Notes under the pieces: model-generated
Database searches by the model: none
What the model was told of the DNA's origin: nothing
Seen by the model: only the letters and a program-made list of their open reading frames with translations
Translations under genes and position numbers: made by a program
Part shown: piece after piece, positions 5,479 through 9,842 of the stretch
Position numbering within the stretch: the stretch's first letter is position 1
Layout: the number at the start of each line of letters is the position of its first letter
DNA from: JAOADN01 sp049323795
Lineage (GTDB): Bacteria > Pseudomonadota > Alphaproteobacteria > Rhodobacterales > Rhodobacteraceae
Direction: 5' to 3'
DNA length: 9,842 nucleotides
Assembly: GCA_049323795.1 (NCBI GenBank)
Contig: JBMOOH010000039.1
Span: 1 to 9,842, forward strand

Positions 5479-8202
5479 TTGAACGACACCCCGGAAACCC
5501 CTGAAACCGAAGGCGATTCCCCGCGCCGGATGCATCACGACGGGCCGACGGTCGACATCGCCGAGGAGATGAGGGCCGCTTACCTCGACTACGCGATGAG
5601 CGTGATCGTCAGCCGCGCGATCCCCGATCTCCGCGATGGCCTGAAGCCCGTCCATCGGCGCATTCTCTATGCGATGCACGAAACCGGCAACACCCACGAC
5701 AAGCCCTACCGCAAGTCCGCCCGGCCCGTCGGCGACGTGATGGGGAAATACCACCCGCATGGCGACGCCGCGATCTACGACGCGCTCGTTCGCATGGCGC
5801 AGGATTTCTCGATGTCGCTGCCGCTTCTCGACGGGCAGGGCAACTTCGGGTCGATGGACGGCGACAACGCCGCCGCCATGCGCTACACCGAGGTTCGGAT
5901 GGCCAGGCCCGCGGGCGCCCTTCTTGTCGATATCGAGAAGGACACCGTTGATTTCCAGGATAATTACGACGGCAAGGACAGGGAACCGACGGTCCTTCCC
6001 GCACGCTTTCCGAACATGCTCGTCAACGGCGCGGGCGGCATCGCCGTCGGCATGGCGACGAACATCCCGCCCCACAACCTTGGCGAGGTCGTGGACGCGA
6101 CACTCGCGCTGATCGCCAGCCCGGACATGTCGTCCGAGGACCTAATGGAGATCATCCCCGGCCCGGACTTTCCGACGGGCGGGATCATCCTCGGGCGATC
6201 GGGTGCCCGGAGGGCCTATCTGGAAGGGCGCGGTTCGGTCATCATCCGCGCCAGAACGCGGGTCGAGGCACTCAGGAAGGACCGCTTCGCGATCATCCTC
6301 GACGAGATCCCCTACCAGGTGAACAAGTCCGCGATGATCGAGCGCATCGCCGACATGGTGCGCGAGAAGAGGATCGAGGGCATCGCCGGGATCGCCGACG
6401 AATCCGACCGCGTCGGCGTGCGGGTCGTCATCGAACTGAAGCGCGACGCGACGCCGGACGTGGTGCTGAACCAGCTCTGGCGCTTCACGCCGATGCAGAC
6501 CTCCTTCGGCTGCAACATGCTGGCGCTGAACGGCGGCCGGCCCGAGCAGTTGACGCTCCGCGACTTCCTCATGCATTTTCTCAGCTTCCGCGAGGAAGTC
6601 GTTGCGCGGCGTACGGCTTTCGAGCTTCGTAAGGCCCGCGAGCGGAGCCACATCCTCTGCGGCCTCGCCGTCGCCGTCACCAATGTGGACGAGGTCGTCG
6701 CCACCATCCGCAGCTCGGCCGATCCGGCGGAGGCGCGGGAACGCCTGATGACGCGCCGCTGGCCTGCGGCGGACATCGCCGGCTACATCCGGCTGATCGA
6801 CGACCCGACCCACAGGATCAACGACGACGGCACCTACAACCTCAGCGAAGCGCAGGCCCGCGCCATCCTCGAGCTGCGGCTTCAGCGCCTCACCGCGCTC
6901 GGCGTCAAGGAAGTGACCGACGAGCTCGAACAGCTCGCCACGCAGATCAAGGACTATCTTGCCATCCTCGCCTCGCGCGAGCGGATCCTCTCCATCATCT
7001 CGGACGAGCTTCGCGAGGTGAAGGACCAGTTCGCCGTCCCCCGCCGGACCGAGATCGTGGACTGGGCGGGCGATCTGGAAGACGAGGACCTGATCGAGCG
7101 CGAGGACATGGTCGTCACCATCACCTCGAGCGGCTGGATCAAGCGCACGCCGCTGGCCGAGTTCCGCGCGCAGCGGCGCGGCGGCAAGGGCCTCGCCTCG
7201 ATGCAGACGAAGGAGGATGACGTGGTGACGACGCTCTTCGTTGCCAACACGCACACGAACCTTCTCTTCTTCACCACCGACGGGATGGTCTACAAGCTCA
7301 AGACCTGGCGGCTTCCGCTCGCCGGCCGACAGGCGCGGGGCAAGGCGCTGGTCAACCTCCTGCCGATCGAGCAGGGCGTGTCGATCGCGGCGCTCATGCC
7401 GGTGGACGTGCCCGAGGACGAGTGGGAGAGCCTCCAGATCTTCTTCGCCACGTCCGACGGCGATGTGCGCCGGAATGCGCTGTCGGACTTCACCAACGTG
7501 AAGTCGAACGGCAAGATCGCGATGAGGCTGCCCGAGGGCGTCAGCCTCGTGAACGCCCGCATCTGCGACGAGAACGACGACATCATGCTGGTCACGGCCA
7601 TGGGCCGCGCCATCCGCTTCCCGACCACCGAGGTCCGCATCTTCAAGGGGCGCGATTCGACCGGCGTGCGCGGCATCCGGCTGGCCGAGGGCGACAGCGT
7701 CGTCAGCATGTCGGTCATCCGCCACTTCGAGGCGACGCCCGAGGAACGCGAGGCCTATCTGAAGATGCGCCGGGCCCAGGAAGGCGCGCTGGACGACGGG
7801 GCCGAGGCCGACGAGGACGAAGAGGCGGTCGAGGCCGGGCAGCTGCCGCTGGAGCGGTTCGCCGAAATGTCCGCGGCCGAAGACCTGATCCTAACCATCA
7901 CCGCGAACGGCGCCGGCAAGACCTCGTCCAGCCACGACTACCCGGTGCGCGGACGCGGCGGCCAGGGCGTGATGGCGATGGACAAGGCGATGCGCGGCGG
8001 GCGCCTGGTGGCCAGCTTCCCGGTCGAGATCAGCGATCAGGTCATGCTCGCGACATCGACGGGCCAGTCGATCCGCTGCCCGGTCGATGGCATCAGCTTC
8101 CGCTCCCGGTCGGCGGGCGGGGTCCGGGTCTTCGACACCGGCGCGGATGAGGAGGTCGTCAGCGTCGCGCGGATCGAGGATCAGGGCGACAGCGGCGACT
8201 GA
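5479..8202 (+). CDS. gyrA: DNA gyrase subunit A
   Basis: A complete 907-residue GyrA, the breakage-reunion subunit of gyrase that with GyrB introduces negative supercoils. The catalytic core starts at about residue 24 (TVDIAEEMRAAYLDYAMS). The quinolone region reads KYHPHGDAAIYD (90-101), with Ala97 at E. coli position Ser83 and Asp101 at Asp87. The DNA-linking tyrosine is Tyr136 (AAMRYTEVR). The beta-pinwheel domain carries the GyrA box QRRGGKG at 565-571, which separates it from ParC. A second RGRGGQG motif occurs near 823-829. A strongly acidic insert (about 767-788) lies in a loop of the pinwheel. The TTG at 5479 is preferred: AGGCGG ends 6 bases upstream, a TAA at 5455 closes the frame above it, and MNDTPETPET resembles GyrA starts I know from Rhodobacterales. 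ATG 5530 is the alternative. Confidence 0.97.
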   Translation: MNDTPETPETEGDSPRRMHHDGPTVDIAEEMRAAYLDYAMSVIVSRAIPDLRDGLKPVHRRILYAMHETGNTHDKPYRKSARPVGDVMGKYHPHGDAAIYDALVRMAQDFSMSLPLLDGQGNFGSMDGDNAAAMRYTEVRMARPAGALLVDIEKDTVDFQDNYDGKDREPTVLPARFPNMLVNGAGGIAVGMATNIPPHNLGEVVDATLALIASPDMSSEDLMEIIPGPDFPTGGIILGRSGARRAYLEGRGSVIIRARTRVEALRKDRFAIILDEIPYQVNKSAMIERIADMVREKRIEGIAGIADESDRVGVRVVIELKRDATPDVVLNQLWRFTPMQTSFGCNMLALNGGRPEQLTLRDFLMHFLSFREEVVARRTAFELRKARERSHILCGLAVAVTNVDEVVATIRSSADPAEARERLMTRRWPAADIAGYIRLIDDPTHRINDDGTYNLSEAQARAILELRLQRLTALGVKEVTDELEQLATQIKDYLAILASRERILSIISDELREVKDQFAVPRRTEIVDWAGDLEDEDLIEREDMVVTITSSGWIKRTPLAEFRAQRRGGKGLASMQTKEDDVVTTLFVANTHTNLLFFTTDGMVYKLKTWRLPLAGRQARGKALVNLLPIEQGVSIAALMPVDVPEDEWESLQIFFATSDGDVRRNALSDFTNVKSNGKIAMRLPEGVSLVNARICDENDDIMLVTAMGRAIRFPTTEVRIFKGRDSTGVRGIRLAEGDSVVSMSVIRHFEATPEEREAYLKMRRAQEGALDDGAEADEDEEAVEAGQLPLERFAEMSAAEDLILTITANGAGKTSSSHDYPVRGRGGQGVMAMDKAMRGGRLVASFPVEISDQVMLATSTGQSIRCPVDGISFRSRSAGGVRVFDTGADEEVVSVARIEDQGDSGD

Positions 8203-8464
8203 CCGCGCGTCTGTCTTCCGGTGCCGTCCCTCCCGCGAGAGGGGGGATCGCCGGAGCCCCGCCCCGCTCGCGCGCACCGGGGAGGCCGCAATGGACCGCA
8301 CTGTGGCCGCGGCGCGGGCCGGCCTGTCCCGCTCCCTCGGCGGACGGCGGCGTGGTGGCGTCTGCCGCGCAGCGGAGACAGCCTCCAGCGCACGGCGGAC
8401 CGTCCGGGGCGCGGATCGGGATCGGGTTTACCTGCCGCCCCGGCAGAGCCGCAACAGGTTCCGC
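8203..8464. other. Intergenic region between gyrA and the IS66 end, no gene recognised
   Basis: These 262 bases are very GC-rich and show no RNA gene or recognisable protein. A hairpin CCCTC-N6-GAGGG at 8228-8243, 26 bases after the gyrA stop, may be a transcript end but lacks a T-tract. An ATG at 8291 behind GGGGAGG opens a short frame that runs into the IS; its product looks like random GC-rich translation. Confidence 0.4.
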
Positions 8465-8477
8465 GTAAGCGTCCGGC
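8465..8477 (+). repeat. IS66 terminal inverted repeat, outer end
   Basis: GTAAGCGTCCGGC starts the element on the plus strand. The same 13 bases occur in inverted orientation at 9699-9711 inside tnpC, and the match extends to 14 with the outside C/G pair. Confidence 0.65.
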
Positions 8478-9163
8478 CTGACCGCTACGCGTTCCAGCGC
8501 CATGGGAGCAGGTCGTCGACCTTGGCGATCTTGTAGTCGGGGATGCGCGCGAGGGTGTCGGCCAGCCAGGCGTTGGGGTTGACGCCGTTGAGCTTGGCCG
8601 TCTCGATCAGGGTTCAGGCGGTCGCGGCGGCCTTGCCGCCGGCCTCGGAGCCGCCGAAGAGGAAGTTCTTCCGCCCGAGGGCGATGGCGCGCATGCCGCG
8701 TTCGGCGGCGTTGTTGTCCAGTTCCAGGATGCCGTGGCCGAGATAGGGGCGCAGGCGCTCCATCCGCGTCAGGGCATAGCGGATGGCGGCCGCGAGCGGG
8801 GATTTGCCCGAGATCGTGGTAAGTTCCATGGTCAGCCAGACCTCCAGATCGTCGAAGACCGCGGCAGCGCGAGCCTGACGGAGTTCCACACGCCTGTCCG
8901 GTGGTGACCCTCTGGCCTGTTTCTCGACGGCATAGAGCTGCGCGATCCGGCCGATGGCTGCTTCGGCGATGGGGGAGCCTTGCGACCGGTGGATGTCGAC
9001 GAACTTGCGCCGGACATGGGCCATGCAGGCAACCTCGCGGATCGCGCCGGTGCGATAGAGGTCTATGAGCCCGGCATAGCCGTCGGCATGCATCCAGCCG
9101 CGGTATCGGGCGAGGTGGTCCTTCGGGTGCTGGCCCTTGCGGTCGCCGGAGAAGCGATATCGA

Positions 9164-9196
9164 GCCATGGTCCGCCACTGGTCCGAGGACCATGGC
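9164..9196. repeat. Inverted repeat at a frameshift in tnpC
   Basis: GCCATGGTCC (9164-9173) and GGACCATGGC (9187-9196) are perfect 10-bp inverted arms around a 13-base loop. TGGTCCG is also directly repeated at 9168-9174 and 9179-9185. The structure sits between the PPAA and YRFSGD codons, where intact IS66 transposases have almost no spacer, so it looks like extra sequence. Confidence 0.6.
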
Positions 9197-9698
9197 GAGG
9201 GCCGCGGGCGGGGCGTCGCCGCCCCGGGGGCGTTCATCGCGGGCATAGGTCCAGAGCCGTGCCGTCTGGGTCTTGCCGGTGCCGGGGGCGAGCATGCCGA
9301 TGGACGTGTCATCGGCGAAGATCGCCTGGGCCGACAGGACATGACGACCGATGGCATCGGCCAGGGGGGCCAGCAGGGCTGTCGTCTTGCCGACCCAGTC
9401 GGCCAAGGTCGAGCGGTCGAGGTCGAGTCCCTCGCGGTCGAAGATCTGGCTCTGGCGATACAAGGGAAGGTGGTCGGCCTACTTGCTGACCAGAACATGG
9501 GCCAAGAGGCCCGGGGCGGCCGCGTTCGATGGGGCGCGACGGCAGCGGGACCTGGACGAAGCGTTCGCGGCAGGCACGGGTCAGCCGGGGCCGCACGATG
9601 CGGTTCACGAGGAAGCGTCCGGGGACGTATTCCAGTTCCTCGGTGACATCCTCGCCGATCCGGCGCAGGCGCCCGCCGCAGCCGGCACAGGCATCGGC

Positions 9699-9711
9699 GC
9701 CGGACGCTTAC
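9699..9711 (-). repeat. Internal inverted copy of the IS66 terminal repeat inside tnpC
   Basis: GCCGGACGCTTAC is the exact reverse complement of the outer end at 8465-8477. It lies at the first frameshift of tnpC, between the PRMEVE and DACAGCGG coding stretches. The outward flanks are GTTCCGC (8458-8464) and GTTCCAC (9712-9718), alike at 6 of 7 positions. Confidence 0.55.
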
Positions 9712-9842
9712 GTTCCACCTCCATCCGCGGGATATGATCCGGGATCGGGCGGCGCTTGGGTTTGTCCTTCTCCCCGATGTCCGGCAGCTTCAGCCGCGCC
9801 GTCATCGCGGCGGCGGCGATCTCGCTGGACTCCAGCGCCAGT

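Larger units (their letters stand above)
8465..9842 (-). mobile_element. IS66-family insertion sequence, one end and most of tnpC, continues past the window
   Basis: The outer end is placed at 8465, where the plus strand begins GTAAGCGTCCGGC; IS66-family ends typically begin GTAA. The tnpC stop is 20 bases inside. The upstream half of the element (remaining tnpC start, tnpB, tnpA, other end) would lie beyond 9842, so target duplication cannot be confirmed. The outer flank is GGTTCCGC (8457-8464). The element lies 262 bp after gyrA and does not interrupt it. Confidence 0.8.
8485..9842 (-). pseudogene. tnpC: IS66 family transposase (TnpC), degraded and 5'-incomplete in window
   Basis: Homologous IS66 transposase sequence runs through three reading frames. 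From the window edge to about 9712 it reads DIGEKDKPKRRPIPDHIPR. From 9695 to about 9527 it reads DACAGCGGRLRRIGEDVTEE (zinc-finger region), with one cysteine of the second CxxC pair missing. From about 9525 it reads HVLVSK-stop-ADHLPLYRQSQIF, a TAG at 9479-9481 where a tyrosine is usual, on to DERPRGGDAPPAA near 9203. From about 9163 it reads RYRFSGDRKGQHPKDHLARY and onward, with a TGA at 8614-8616 before TLIETAKLNGVNP, ending at TAG 8485-8487. The DDE residues survive: Asp (9308-9310, in ADDT), Asp (9082-9084, HADGYAG) and Glu (8701-8703, DNNAAER). At least three frameshifts plus two nonsense codons make it inactive. Confidence 0.9.

Noticed and set aside
8228..8243. Intrinsic terminator of gyrA
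   Set aside because: The hairpin has a short stem and no T-tract, so I list it only as a possibility in the intergenic entry.
8291..8536. Short frame behind GGGGAGG after gyrA
   Set aside because: It runs across the IS66 boundary and its Arg/Ala-rich product has no recognisable feature.
8159..9202. Downstream part of the minus-strand frame 8159-9463 as one transposase
   Set aside because: After about 9203 this frame is no longer transposase; the homology continues in another frame, so it is a frameshift artefact.

Overview
The window is GC-rich chromosomal DNA from an alphaproteobacterium, most likely of the Rhodobacteraceae. This is inferred from the GyrA sequence type, the usg gene, the yqaA-dsbB pair and the arginase/ornithine cyclodeaminase pair under an Lrp-type regulator. 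No taxonomic search was run.

Layout. (1) 104-206 (-): a tRNA-Leu(CAA)-like sequence with a normal 5' half and acceptor stem but no canonical T arm. (2) 245-1090 (-): a membrane-anchored neutral zinc metallopeptidase of the YpfJ type. (3) 1327-2399 (+): a two-gene unit, a DedA-like YqaA membrane protein and the disulfide oxidase DsbB, overlapping by 4 bp. (4) 2427-4959: an arginine catabolism module. A divergent Lrp/AsnC regulator (-) faces arginase and ornithine cyclodeaminase (+), with a 16-bp palindrome in the shared promoter. Together these enzymes would convert arginine to urea plus ornithine, and ornithine to proline plus ammonia. (5) 5001-5282 (-): usg, a small conserved protein of unknown function. 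(6) 5479-8202 (+): gyrA, complete, with a TTG start and a recognisable sigma-70 type promoter. (7) 8203-8464: no gene recognised. (8) 8465 to the window end: one end and most of tnpC of an IS66-family insertion sequence, broken by at least three frameshifts and two stop codons.

Most of the window is ordinary housekeeping and catabolic sequence, and I see no clear new biological system. The points most worth checking are the aberrant tRNA-Leu, the palindromic operator of the arginine module, and two structural oddities in the dead IS66 element: an internal copy of its terminal repeat and a small palindromic insertion at a frameshift.
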